Of a stretch of 64,000 bases of DNA, positions 17,357 to 25,878 are shown in pieces. Source of the DNA: CAZXWN01 sp964644695 [NCBI: uncultured bacterium] (GTDB lineage: Bacteria; UBP4; UBA4092); the NCBI GenBank assembly GCA_964644695.1, contig CAZXWN010000007.1, positions 48,548 to 112,547 on the forward strand, given 5' to 3'. A program made the translations under genes and the position numbers. Positions within the stretch are counted from its first letter, which is position 1. Every line of letters starts with the position of its first letter. The notes under the pieces were generated by a model, which did not search any database, was not told the DNA's origin, and worked only from the letters and a program-made list of their open reading frames with translations.

Positions 17357-19612
17357 ATGATGAAGGGATTCATTAGACAATGTATCACCCCTTTGCTCAT
17401 ATTCGTGAGTAGTCTGGGTACAATGTCCATGGGTTGGGGTCAGGTCAGCCTCATGACGACACCACCGCCCTTTGTAAAATCTCCGCCTTCCCAGATGTTT
17501 TATGAAACTCAACTGAGGGTTGACCGTACTGTGGCCTGGTTTCGTATCCCCAAAACCGCTCCAGCCTACAGTATTATGACGATTGATTACTCCATTGCCG
17601 GATACGAAGTTACTTCAGCCGTGGAAGCCAACGCCTTCGAAATCACAGATAAATCCGTTGCTAAAGGATTATCCAGTTCAGCGCTTCCCCAGACATTTCG
17701 ATTCAATTTGAAATATAAGGGTGCCTTACCTCTGACAAATACCACAACCAAGAGTGTGCTTCCCGAACCCCGTTTTCTGAGGTATTACGATACCAACACC
17801 CCTTATCTTCAGAGAATACTGTTAGAAAACACGGGGCGATGCCTCTTTAAGTCCCGAGGATTGGGAATGGTCAGTGTCCGCATGCGGATACTGGACCTTA
17901 CCGGAAAACCGGTCATCCCGGGATGGAAATATACCCAACCTATTCCAGAAGACATGTATCCCGGAGACTCTACTCTGCTGTATTTCCAGCTGGAACCATT
18001 ACCCCCGGGGAAATATATCCTGTCTTTCCAGTTGCTCATTCATAATGGGTCCGCCCTTCATAGCTGTGACGCAGGACAACCTGTCGCCGAAACAGTGACG
18101 GACATCGAATCACTCACCCCGCCAGTCCCTGTGGCCGGAGGTTCTATCCCCAGAAACATTGATTATCCCTACCCTGTGACATTCCCTGATTCTTTTTATT
18201 CCTGGGAAGAAGACAGGCAGGCTATCCAGATTCATGCTCTGGGTAAGGGAGAGGCCAGAGGCCAGTTATTCCTCCGGGCTCCTGGCCGAGACCGGTTTGT
18301 GAATGTTCGATTAATTACCGAAAATGGGGTGGCTAATGCAGGATGGAATGTCAAATTCCCTGCCCCTCAGATAGATAAAAAAGACAGAGCCAAATTAAGA
18401 AAGAATCCAACCCTGTTGCTGGATTACAGGCCCGAAGTGGCAGCCCGGTTCACTCCTGATGTGGATTCCACCTTACGTACAGACCTGAAGACTTTGAAAT
18501 CCCTTGAACCCTCAGGCATATTTATGCCCATGTATCTTCTGTTAGACCCGGTAGAAAAAACGCCTCTTTTGAAAACACTGGAAATCTGCCGAAACCAACG
18601 ACTGAAAATCATCCCCATCCTGTTCCGGGACGACCAACGCAATGCCTTATTGTCCTGGGCTCAACAGCAGCCAACAAAACAGGTAAAGAAATCCGATAAA
18701 TCAGAATCTGTTCCAGACCCAACCTTTTCGGAAATCTTACTCAAGTTTTATCAAAAAGAAGTCCAACCCTGGGATGACTTGTTTTATCGCCATAAGGGAA
18801 AAACAATGGTCGTGTTACGGGATGCGTCCTCTTTCGGGTTATGGGAACGATTCCCTGATTTAACAGAAACCCATAATCTTTTATTGCAGCAATGGTTGAA
18901 AAATCGTTACGTAGATACTTACAAATTGAACCTGGAATGGGATACCCAATATAAGGATTTCTCCGAGATAAAAGCACAGGATATTTTTCAACAGTGGGAT
19001 AATCCGACATCTTCCTTCCAGGAAGGTAAACCAGTCTGGAAAGACTTGGATTTATTCCGTTCCGAGTTACTGGCACGGGAGCTCCGCAATGAAGGCACAC
19101 TATTACAAAAGGAAGGCATCGCCTGGACAGGCACTCTCTCTGACATCCTTTATGGTGTCGATAGTCTGGAGAATGAAAGTCCCTTTGCCGGAGAAAGAGG
19201 CCGTATTACTGCCGCCCGCGCAGGTCAGATGGAAGAACCTTTCTGGTCTATCGGGAAACCTGACTTTGTCGGATTTTATGCCTTCAGTAATTTTGACGAG
19301 ATTGATTCGTTAGCTCGATTTGTCAGGAATAAAAACAGTCAACCTTTGATTCTGACGGAGTGTGGAGAAATGACATGGAAATATCCAGCCACCCTCAATA
19401 ATCTCTGGACACAGGTGGGAGGATGGTGGGGAATCCCCAAAGTGGAAGCGCGGGATTTCAGAAGACCCTCTAATCTGTTTGCCCGGTTAATGGAAGCCAA
19501 TCGTTCAGAAGGTATCCCGGGAGTCTTTGGTTGGAACAGGACCAATCATTTATCCTGGATTTCTGATGCACAGATCCAGCAAATCAGGGACTACAATCAA
19601 GTTATCCACTAG
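17357..19612 (+). CDS. Secreted protein with glycosidase-like C-terminal half, function unknown
   Basis: 751 aa from the ATG at 17357, which has GGGGGAAAGG 8 nt upstream; a GTG at 17348 is the other option. Hydrophobic signal peptide at about 8-30. The first 330 residues look like beta-rich domains (GPLKYKG-type strands, RDRFVNVRLITENG). The second half has features of a (beta/alpha)8 glycosidase barrel: DFVGFYAFSNF, then LILTECGEMTWKY, where the Glu sits as a nucleophile often does in clan GH-A, and a final GVFGWNRTNHLSW. No specific GH family is recognised. It follows dtd by about 40 nt and faces the convergent membrane glycosyltransferase gene. Confidence 0.6.
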   Translation: MMKGFIRQCITPLLIFVSSLGTMSMGWGQVSLMTTPPPFVKSPPSQMFYETQLRVDRTVAWFRIPKTAPAYSIMTIDYSIAGYEVTSAVEANAFEITDKSVAKGLSSSALPQTFRFNLKYKGALPLTNTTTKSVLPEPRFLRYYDTNTPYLQRILLENTGRCLFKSRGLGMVSVRMRILDLTGKPVIPGWKYTQPIPEDMYPGDSTLLYFQLEPLPPGKYILSFQLLIHNGSALHSCDAGQPVAETVTDIESLTPPVPVAGGSIPRNIDYPYPVTFPDSFYSWEEDRQAIQIHALGKGEARGQLFLRAPGRDRFVNVRLITENGVANAGWNVKFPAPQIDKKDRAKLRKNPTLLLDYRPEVAARFTPDVDSTLRTDLKTLKSLEPSGIFMPMYLLLDPVEKTPLLKTLEICRNQRLKIIPILFRDDQRNALLSWAQQQPTKQVKKSDKSESVPDPTFSEILLKFYQKEVQPWDDLFYRHKGKTMVVLRDASSFGLWERFPDLTETHNLLLQQWLKNRYVDTYKLNLEWDTQYKDFSEIKAQDIFQQWDNPTSSFQEGKPVWKDLDLFRSELLARELRNEGTLLQKEGIAWTGTLSDILYGVDSLENESPFAGERGRITAARAGQMEEPFWSIGKPDFVGFYAFSNFDEIDSLARFVRNKNSQPLILTECGEMTWKYPATLNNLWTQVGGWWGIPKVEARDFRRPSNLFARLMEANRSEGIPGVFGWNRTNHLSWISDAQIQQIRDYNQVIH

Positions 19613-19618
19613 ATAAAT

Positions 19619-21277
19619 CTATTCGGTCCGGGGGGTGTAGAGATAATACGGGTCTCGATAATCCGATAGTTGGTAATGAGTGCGAATCGCTTCAACCATA
19701 TCCGGGGTGTATCTCTCATATACTGAATAGTCAAAATCACTACCCAAAGAGTGGTACATGATGATCAATGAAAACCGCTGTTTCTCAATATCTGACATCA
19801 CTGGTTTCAGAGACCATAATCTCTGTCTTGCCAGAGTCGTCATAATAAAGGGTTGAAACAATACGGGCCTTTTGTTCCGTACAAGAAATGAGGCATCATC
19901 AGACAGGATATCCCCCGGTGTGTTTCGCACAATGCGTTCGACTGACTGTCCCATGGAAGTGCTTCGACTGTCAGGAGTTTTTCCATACCAGTAGCGTGTA
20001 TAGGGAATGTGCCGAATCAAAACGATTTGTACTAAAAGCAGCGCCACTAATACAGCAAGTAATCCTTGGGGATTTTTCTTCCAGGCCAGCCACCCGAGTG
20101 ATATCAATATCCCCGCCGATAAGAACACGGACACCAGATAACACAGTGTTTCAAATAAATATTTCCATCCCCCAAATGGACCCTGATGAATCTGCAAAAC
20201 CAGACTCCACAGGATTACGACAACTAAAGGTATCAGATATTTCACACGGTTCAGATTCTTTATCCATCCAATACATACACCCGATAAAATGGTTATCAGC
20301 AGCATAAACTCAAGCAAATAATTGACGGCCGAACCTTCCTTACCTGCCGTCAACATCACTCCAAAAGCTAAAACCGTGTAGATTCCTAACAACACCTTTT
20401 CCTTGGGTTGTCGCCATGTCAGAAAAAACGAAGTCAGTGCTAACACTAAAATGGGCCAATAGTATTTCTGGATATTGGTGAGATAGTTGATCATATCCGC
20501 CACATAGTAGGGGTTGATGTTATATGCTACCAGATGACGGTAAATCTCTCCATGGGTCATCACCATCAATAAACCAAAAACAGGAAGCCCCATCGCCATC
20601 ATATAGACTGGGAGTCTCCACGCATTCCTTCGGTAATAAATCAAGGAATAAATAAATACCGTAGCGGGGGCCGCTAAGAGAGTCTGTTTCGCATAAAGTG
20701 AAAGAGTAAACAATAACGCCGGCATGAATAACTTTTCGGGATTCCGATAAAACAGATACATCCCCCAAAAACATAAAGCCAACCCCAACATATCTACCCG
20801 GTTATAGACTCCCCAAAGATAAAAGTAATGGATGCCGAAGGGGAATAAGGCCGTAAACAGAGCCGCTCCCCAGTCTCCCGAGGTCAGACGATATACCCAT
20901 CGACCTGCAACTCCACACAACAGCAGTGTCGCCAGAATACTAATTAAACGCCCCCCCAGATGGACAGGACCGAATATCCAGGTCAGCGGCACACCCAGTA
21001 AGGGATGCAACGGGGGATAATTGCCGACGGTATAGGGATAACTCTTTAAGTCTGGATATATAGTTTGCCCATGACTCAGTCGAACCGTCTGATTCAATAT
21101 AAAACCTTCCTCATTATCGAGGTCATAGGGATACAGCAGACAGGCACTCGCATGAACAATGAAAAACAACAGGTAAGTGAACAAACCCAATAACAATAAT
21201 GTCATTAATGCTTTTTCAATTCTGTTGAGTTGCCGGAACCAGTGTTGAAAATCCGTAGTTAAATTATGAAGCGTCAT
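19619..21277 (-). CDS. GT-C-type membrane glycosyltransferase-like protein
   Basis: 552 aa with about 10-12 hydrophobic segments from residue 20 onwards. The first periplasmic loop has DLDNEEGF, the acidic pair typical of the ArnT/PMT/DUF2029 GT-C superfamily, and the loop after it YPPLHPLL resembles the family YPPL motif. These enzymes move sugars from polyprenyl-phosphate donors onto lipids or proteins outside the inner membrane; acceptor unknown. Start overlaps the stop of the upstream zincin by 4 nt (ATGA), so the two are coupled. Convergent with 17357-19612, only 6 nt apart. Confidence 0.8.
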   Translation of the reverse strand: MTLHNLTTDFQHWFRQLNRIEKALMTLLLLGLFTYLLFFIVHASACLLYPYDLDNEEGFILNQTVRLSHGQTIYPDLKSYPYTVGNYPPLHPLLGVPLTWIFGPVHLGGRLISILATLLLCGVAGRWVYRLTSGDWGAALFTALFPFGIHYFYLWGVYNRVDMLGLALCFWGMYLFYRNPEKLFMPALLFTLSLYAKQTLLAAPATVFIYSLIYYRRNAWRLPVYMMAMGLPVFGLLMVMTHGEIYRHLVAYNINPYYVADMINYLTNIQKYYWPILVLALTSFFLTWRQPKEKVLLGIYTVLAFGVMLTAGKEGSAVNYLLEFMLLITILSGVCIGWIKNLNRVKYLIPLVVVILWSLVLQIHQGPFGGWKYLFETLCYLVSVFLSAGILISLGWLAWKKNPQGLLAVLVALLLVQIVLIRHIPYTRYWYGKTPDSRSTSMGQSVERIVRNTPGDILSDDASFLVRNKRPVLFQPFIMTTLARQRLWSLKPVMSDIEKQRFSLIIMYHSLGSDFDYSVYERYTPDMVEAIRTHYQLSDYRDPYYLYTPRTE

Positions 21278-21783
21278 GGAAATAATAAATCTCCTGAGGA
21301 TACATATTCCGGCCAGGTCTTAAATAACCAGGACCGTGTTACCTGGTGAATCAGTGTTTCTTCCTGAGGGATGGATAATCGCTTAAATTCCCGGGCGGTA
21401 GTTCCATCCCAGAACTGCCCGGCATGGACTATCCCGTGATGGAGGAACTCATGGACCAGACACACCCGAACCAGGCGGTCATAAGTTAATGTACTGAGTC
21501 CGGAGTGTTGCTGTAAATAGGTGAGCCAGTTTCGAATGTTATCCGGATACAACAGGATAGACATCGGTTTCTCCTGATATTCAGAACGGAGAATAAAGGG
21601 GCCCCGATGCACTTGTCCAGATATTTCTTTCACAGGAAGACCCACCTCTCGACACCAACAAACAGGGTCCTCCGGTGGGTCAAACCGGCTTATCCAGTTC
21701 CATAATGTATGTTCTAAATTATTCTCAGGCTGATTCATTACACCTAATCTTAACCGATGAAGGTCTTTCAGAGAATCAATCAC
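21274..21783 (-). CDS. Small zincin-like protein with HEFLHH motif
   Basis: 169 aa, no signal peptide. HEFLHHGIVHAG (111-122) is an HExxH metal site in the style of IrrE/ImmA or SprT zincins, but no family match is certain. The N-terminal 100 residues (WCREVGLPVKEISGQVHRGPF) are compatible with an ImmA-like fold. First gene of a two-gene operon with the membrane glycosyltransferase, divergent from znuA; perhaps it acts on that partner or is just cotranscribed. Confidence 0.6.
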   Translation of the reverse strand: MIDSLKDLHRLRLGVMNQPENNLEHTLWNWISRFDPPEDPVCWCREVGLPVKEISGQVHRGPFILRSEYQEKPMSILLYPDNIRNWLTYLQQHSGLSTLTYDRLVRVCLVHEFLHHGIVHAGQFWDGTTAREFKRLSIPQEETLIHQVTRSWLFKTWPEYVSSGDLLFP

Positions 21784-21850
21784 GGTAATAAAAAGCCTAT
21801 GATAAACTGGAAATGAGGTTTCTTAACCGATTAATACACTGGAGTTTCGC

Positions 21851-22750
21851 ATGAAAAGATTCATTTTAATTATTGGAACAATTTGTCTTCTGTCGATTCC
21901 GGCTCTTGCTGCCAATAAGGTTTATGTCGCCTCCATTCATCCTCTGGCGGCGATTCTTAATGAATTGACCCTCGGCCGTGCTACTGTTCAGCAGCTGATA
22001 CCTTCCGGTGCCTCTCCACATACTTACGAACCCAGACCCTCTGATATTCGTACGGTTCAGTCCGGGGAAGCCTTCTTTTATGTTTCACCACTCCTGGACG
22101 GATGGGCTTCCAAACTCCCGGCAAAGCGAAAGATAGAAGTTATTGAATTGGTTCCTGCCAATATGAGGTATAAAACCCTGGAAGGTCATCATCACGAAGG
22201 TGCTAGCCATGAAGCAGGCCATGACGGAGATGAATCTGATCCACACTTCTGGACAGACCCCCTCACCGTTAAAGCATTGGTCCCAAGTCTGGTCAAAGAA
22301 TTAACAAGGCTTGATCCGGATGGAAGCAGGGTATATAAAAATAATGCCAATAACTTTTCTGACAAACTGGATGCACAACATCAGGCAATGACCAAGCAAC
22401 TGGCTTCCGTTAAAGGAAAATCACTCTTCATGTTCCACCCATCATTTCAATACCTGATGAAGCGATACGGTTTAGTATTAGGTGGAGTAATTGAGCCTTC
22501 TCCGGGAAAAGAGCCCTCTCCCCGATACCTTCAGCAGATGGTTAAACAAATCAAGGCAAAGAAAGCAACTGCTATTTTCACCGAGCCCCAACTCCCTCAA
22601 AGACCGGCTCAAATTCTGGCTGAATCCGCTAAAGTAACGGTATATACTCTCGACCCCATCGGCGGTATTAAGGGTCGCCAGTCCTACTTTGAATTATTAA
22701 ATTACAATACGCTTGTATTACAGAAAGCTCTCTCAACAAAGACGAAATAA
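21851..22750 (+). CDS. znuA: Zinc/manganese ABC transporter substrate-binding protein
   Basis: Periplasmic metal-binding lipoprotein-type receptor of cluster A-1. 299 aa with signal peptide (1-20, LSIPALA|A). Metal ligands are visible at H30 (SIHPL), H57 (SPHTYEP) and in FMFHPSF about residue 196; a His/Asp-rich loop (HHHEGASHEAGHDGDE, 113-128) typical of ZnuA precedes DPHFWTDP. ATG preceded by CTGGAG. It overlaps znuC by one base. No clear Zur box is seen in the short upstream gap. Confidence 0.93.
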   Translation: MKRFILIIGTICLLSIPALAANKVYVASIHPLAAILNELTLGRATVQQLIPSGASPHTYEPRPSDIRTVQSGEAFFYVSPLLDGWASKLPAKRKIEVIELVPANMRYKTLEGHHHEGASHEAGHDGDESDPHFWTDPLTVKALVPSLVKELTRLDPDGSRVYKNNANNFSDKLDAQHQAMTKQLASVKGKSLFMFHPSFQYLMKRYGLVLGGVIEPSPGKEPSPRYLQQMVKQIKAKKATAIFTEPQLPQRPAQILAESAKVTVYTLDPIGGIKGRQSYFELLNYNTLVLQKALSTKTK

Positions 22751-23511
22751 TGAATACTCACTCCACGACAGCCATTGATGTGAAAGAACTCTCCGTCCGA
22801 TACGGAGATTATCTGGCTTTGGAAAACATCTCTCTCCGAGTGGTGTCAGGATGTTTTGTTGTCATCATCGGTCCCAACGGGTCTGGTAAATCAACCTTTA
22901 TCAAGACTCTTCTGGGTCTGGTTAAACCCTGTTCCGGCTCGGCAGAAATTCACGGTCAACCTGTTTCGGATATTAATCCATCCGATATCGGATATGTTCC
23001 ACAGCTGAAAAGTCTGGACCGCAGTTTTCCTGCAATGGCGCTGGAGTTGGTTGTCTCTGGTCTGAGAGGTACATGGCCGGCTTTCATCAGCCGTGAAGAA
23101 GAAAAAAAAGCGGAACAAGCCCTTGCCAAAGTGGGAGCGGAACATTTGGCCCACCGTCCTCTAGGAGGGCTGTCCGGTGGTGAATTGCAGCGGGTTTATC
23201 TGGCACGAATATTTGCCCGAAGTCCGAAACTGGTGTTATTAGACGAGCCTGCGACAGGGATTGATGCTGTCGGCGAAGAAGATTTACATCGTTTACTGGA
23301 CTTATACAATAAAGAAACCGGGGCGACTATTCTAATGGTCACTCACGACTGGTTAATTGCCCGGCACCACGCCACAGAAGTTATGTTACTCAATCGGAAA
23401 TGTATGGCTTACGGACCACCTTCCCATGCTTTAACAGAAGAAAATCTGCAGAAAGCTTTTGGTCACGTCGGCCATCTCCATCCCCACCTGCCGGAGCATC
23501 ACCATGATTGA
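22750..23511 (+). CDS. znuC: Zinc ABC transporter ATP-binding protein
   Basis: 253 aa. Walker A GPNGSGKST (41-49), Q-loop in YVPQ (about 82-85), signature LSGGELQR (141-148), Walker B LVLLDEP (161-167) and the switch His in VTHDW. A histidine-rich tail (HVGHLHPHLPEHHHD) may bind zinc, as in some ZnuC proteins. Starts on the TAATG overlap with znuA and ends 8 nt into znuB, so the three are translated as one unit. Confidence 0.95.
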   Translation: MNTHSTTAIDVKELSVRYGDYLALENISLRVVSGCFVVIIGPNGSGKSTFIKTLLGLVKPCSGSAEIHGQPVSDINPSDIGYVPQLKSLDRSFPAMALELVVSGLRGTWPAFISREEEKKAEQALAKVGAEHLAHRPLGGLSGGELQRVYLARIFARSPKLVLLDEPATGIDAVGEEDLHRLLDLYNKETGATILMVTHDWLIARHHATEVMLLNRKCMAYGPPSHALTEENLQKAFGHVGHLHPHLPEHHHD

Positions 23512-24307
23512 TTTATTAACCATGCCGTTTTTTCAACGGGCTCTCATCGCAGGTATTCTGGTAGGGTTCCTGTCCAGTTATTATGGCGTTTTTGTGGTGC
23601 AGCGGGGACTCAGCTTTCTTGGAAGCGGGCTGGCACATGCCGCGTTCGGAGGTGTAGCACTTGGGCTCCTGTTAAACATGGAACCGTTATGGGTAGCTGT
23701 CCCCTTCACAATCGTTGTGGCTGTATTAATTACATGGGTCCGCGAGAAAACCTCGTTGGGACGGGATACGGCCGTCGGAATATTCTTCTCCGTCTCAATG
23801 GCTCTGGGAATTGTATTTCTGGCCTTAAAGAAAGATTACTCCGCGGATGCTTATACCTATCTGTTTGGATCTATCCTCGCCGTCAGCGAGTCCGACCTAT
23901 GGGTCACGGTGGCAGTCACATTCCTGGCCCTGGCAACCTGGAAACTTTGGGGGAAATGGGCGTATGCTACCTTCGACCGGGAACTGGCACTGGCTGACCG
24001 GCAACCCGTCCTCCGACATGACTACCTGATGTCTGTATTGGTCGCTGTTACTGTTGTTGTTGCAGTCAAAGTCGTCGGTATCGTATTGATTGCGGCATTC
24101 CTCGTCATTCCCGCCGCAACAGCGCGTCTGGCGGCACGCACCTTCTTATCCATGACGATTTGGTCCGTCAGCATCGGCATCTTATCAGCGATTGCAGGAT
24201 TATTCCTGTCTTATGTTGGAGATATCCCGTCTGGAGCCACCATTATCCTGGTTCAGGCCGTTCTCTTTTTCGTGATGTTTGGCGGTAAGGCACTTCTGTC
24301 CCGTTGA
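23504..24307 (+). CDS. znuB: Zinc ABC transporter permease
   Basis: 267 aa from the ATG at 23504 (MIDLLTMPFFQRAL); the longer reading from 23459 lies in znuC. About eight transmembrane helices, with the ABC-3 family motifs GLSFLGSGLAHAAFGGVALG near residue 40 and KVVGIVLIAAFLVIPAATARL near 190. Acts with ZnuA and ZnuC in high-affinity Zn(II) import. Last gene of the znuABC operon; the EamA gene follows after 6 nt and may be cotranscribed. Confidence 0.94.
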   Translation: MIDLLTMPFFQRALIAGILVGFLSSYYGVFVVQRGLSFLGSGLAHAAFGGVALGLLLNMEPLWVAVPFTIVVAVLITWVREKTSLGRDTAVGIFFSVSMALGIVFLALKKDYSADAYTYLFGSILAVSESDLWVTVAVTFLALATWKLWGKWAYATFDRELALADRQPVLRHDYLMSVLVAVTVVVAVKVVGIVLIAAFLVIPAATARLAARTFLSMTIWSVSIGILSAIAGLFLSYVGDIPSGATIILVQAVLFFVMFGGKALLSR

Positions 24308-24313
24308 TTTGAT

Positions 24314-25234
24314 ATGACACATAAACTCCACACTTCATCCCTTAAAGCAGATTTGTTGCTCATTTTCACCACCTTTCTATGGGGAACATCCTTTATCTGT
24401 ATGAAAGTGGTCATGGGTTCGGTGTCCGCATTTGAAGCCTTCTTCTGGCGTTCCATGCTGGCGTTTATCATTTACCTCCCATGGTGGATGAAAGAATTTA
24501 AACCACTTCAGGAAAAAGGGAATTGGAAGAATGCTTGGAGAGCCGCAGCTGTTCTCAGCTTCTTCAATGGAGTGGGCCTGATACTTCAATCCTGGGGATT
24601 ACAACTGACGACAGCCACTGGAAGCGCCTTTGTAACCAGTCTTCATGTCTTCTTCACTCCTATCTACCTGTGGCTGTTTTTTAAGCAAAATCCAACGAAG
24701 AAAGCCTGGGCCTGTATCGCGATTGCTTTTTTAGGGCTAATCATCTTCACGATTCAACCGAATTGGACGATTCAAAAGGGCGATTTCCTGGTGTTACTGT
24801 CCGCCATGCTGTTCGGGATGGCTATCATCTACACCACCCGATTTACTGAACAGTATTCCCCCTTCTTCCTGATGGGGGCGCAGCTCCTTTTTTTGGGATT
24901 AATGTGTATGGCTGGTTGGGGTTGGGAGGGATTCCATCTCGGGGCCCGCTCAATCGTGGTATGGAGCAACCTCATATACCTGACAATATTTGTGACCCTG
25001 ATAGGCTTTTACCTCCAGTTTGTTTATCAGAAACAAACCGAAATCACACGAGCTATCCTTATTTATTCACTGGAACCGGTATTCGCTGCAATCCTGGGTT
25101 ATTTCATTCTGACAGAACGACTTGAATTGCATAAATGGGTAGGGGCGGCCCTCATGTTCGGGGCGGTTATTGCTTCTGAATTGAAATGGAACCACTTTGT
25201 CGGTAATTCCAATAAAAACACCCCGACTTCCTGA
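24314..25234 (+). CDS. EamA/DMT-family transporter
   Basis: 306 aa with ten predicted transmembrane segments in two EamA repeats (about 12-145 and 155-295). The N-terminus TFLWGTSFICMKVVM and the second repeat end LEPVFAAILGYFILTERL are typical of this drug/metabolite exporter family, which moves amino acids, nucleotides or metabolites across the inner membrane. Substrate not predictable. Directly after znuB. Confidence 0.9.
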   Translation: MTHKLHTSSLKADLLLIFTTFLWGTSFICMKVVMGSVSAFEAFFWRSMLAFIIYLPWWMKEFKPLQEKGNWKNAWRAAAVLSFFNGVGLILQSWGLQLTTATGSAFVTSLHVFFTPIYLWLFFKQNPTKKAWACIAIAFLGLIIFTIQPNWTIQKGDFLVLLSAMLFGMAIIYTTRFTEQYSPFFLMGAQLLFLGLMCMAGWGWEGFHLGARSIVVWSNLIYLTIFVTLIGFYLQFVYQKQTEITRAILIYSLEPVFAAILGYFILTERLELHKWVGAALMFGAVIASELKWNHFVGNSNKNTPTS

Positions 25235-25257
25235 CCCAAAAAGATTTCCTGTGTGTT

Positions 25258-25794
25258 ATGCCGGTGTTTGATAAAATATCAAATACTATGGAATTTATAT
25301 CGACACGCCGGAAGATTAAATCTCCGAACCGATTAAAACCAATTCTCCGCCGGTTACAAGCCGGCGGGAAAAAAGTCGTGTTCACTAATGGAGTCTTTGA
25401 CATCCTCCATGTGGGACATGTTCGGTTACTGGAACAATCGAAACGGCAGGGTGATATTCTGGTCGTTGCTCTGAACACGGATGAAAGTGTAAAGAGACTG
25501 AAAGGACCCGAACGCCCACTCAATACCCTGGAGAAACGGGCCGAGTTAATGGCCGCCTTGGCTTGTGTGGATTTCGTCACCTGGTTTGAAGAGGATACAC
25601 CTCTGGAAGTATTCGTTCACCTTAGGCCGGACATTCTGGTCAAAGGCGGCGATTATAAGGTGTCGGAAATAGTCGGTGCCCGGGAAGTAAAATCCTGGGG
25701 TGGACGAGTCGTCCGAATCAAACTGGTCGAAGGCCAGTCAACAACAGGACTGCTCAAACGGGTCAAGAAACTGGGAACCGTAGAGAAAAAATAA
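25258..25794 (+). CDS. rfaE2: D-glycero-beta-D-manno-heptose 1-phosphate adenylyltransferase
   Basis: Cytidylyltransferase-fold enzyme that charges heptose-1-phosphate with ATP to form ADP-heptose for LPS core synthesis. 178 aa with the nucleotide-binding NGVFDILHVGH (45-54 for the long form), ERPLNTLEKRAELMAAL, and the C-terminal EGQSTTGLLKR. It corresponds to the C-terminal half of HldE; the kinase half is not adjacent. The ATG at 25288 (168 aa) is an equally possible start since neither has a clear ribosome site. Implies a heptose-containing LPS or glycoprotein. Confidence 0.9.
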   Translation: MPVFDKISNTMEFISTRRKIKSPNRLKPILRRLQAGGKKVVFTNGVFDILHVGHVRLLEQSKRQGDILVVALNTDESVKRLKGPERPLNTLEKRAELMAALACVDFVTWFEEDTPLEVFVHLRPDILVKGGDYKVSEIVGAREVKSWGGRVVRIKLVEGQSTTGLLKRVKKLGTVEKK

Positions 25795-25797
25795 TTA

Positions 25798-25860
25798 ACC
25801 GCGAAGGATACATTAACGGAAGATACTGGATTCAACTCGTTATTCTTCGCGGTCCTTTTA
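25798..25860 (+). terminator. Possible terminator between rfaE2 and pcrA
   Basis: 9-bp arms ACCGCGAAG (25798-25806) and CTTCGCGGT (25845-25853) with a 38-nt loop, followed by CCTTTTAT. The long loop makes it a weak or composite terminator. Confidence 0.5.
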
Positions 25861-25878
25861 TGGATATAAATAGAGACT

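Noticed and set aside
21784-21850. Zur operator in front of znuA
   Set aside because: I could not find the palindromic Zur box in the 67-nt gap.
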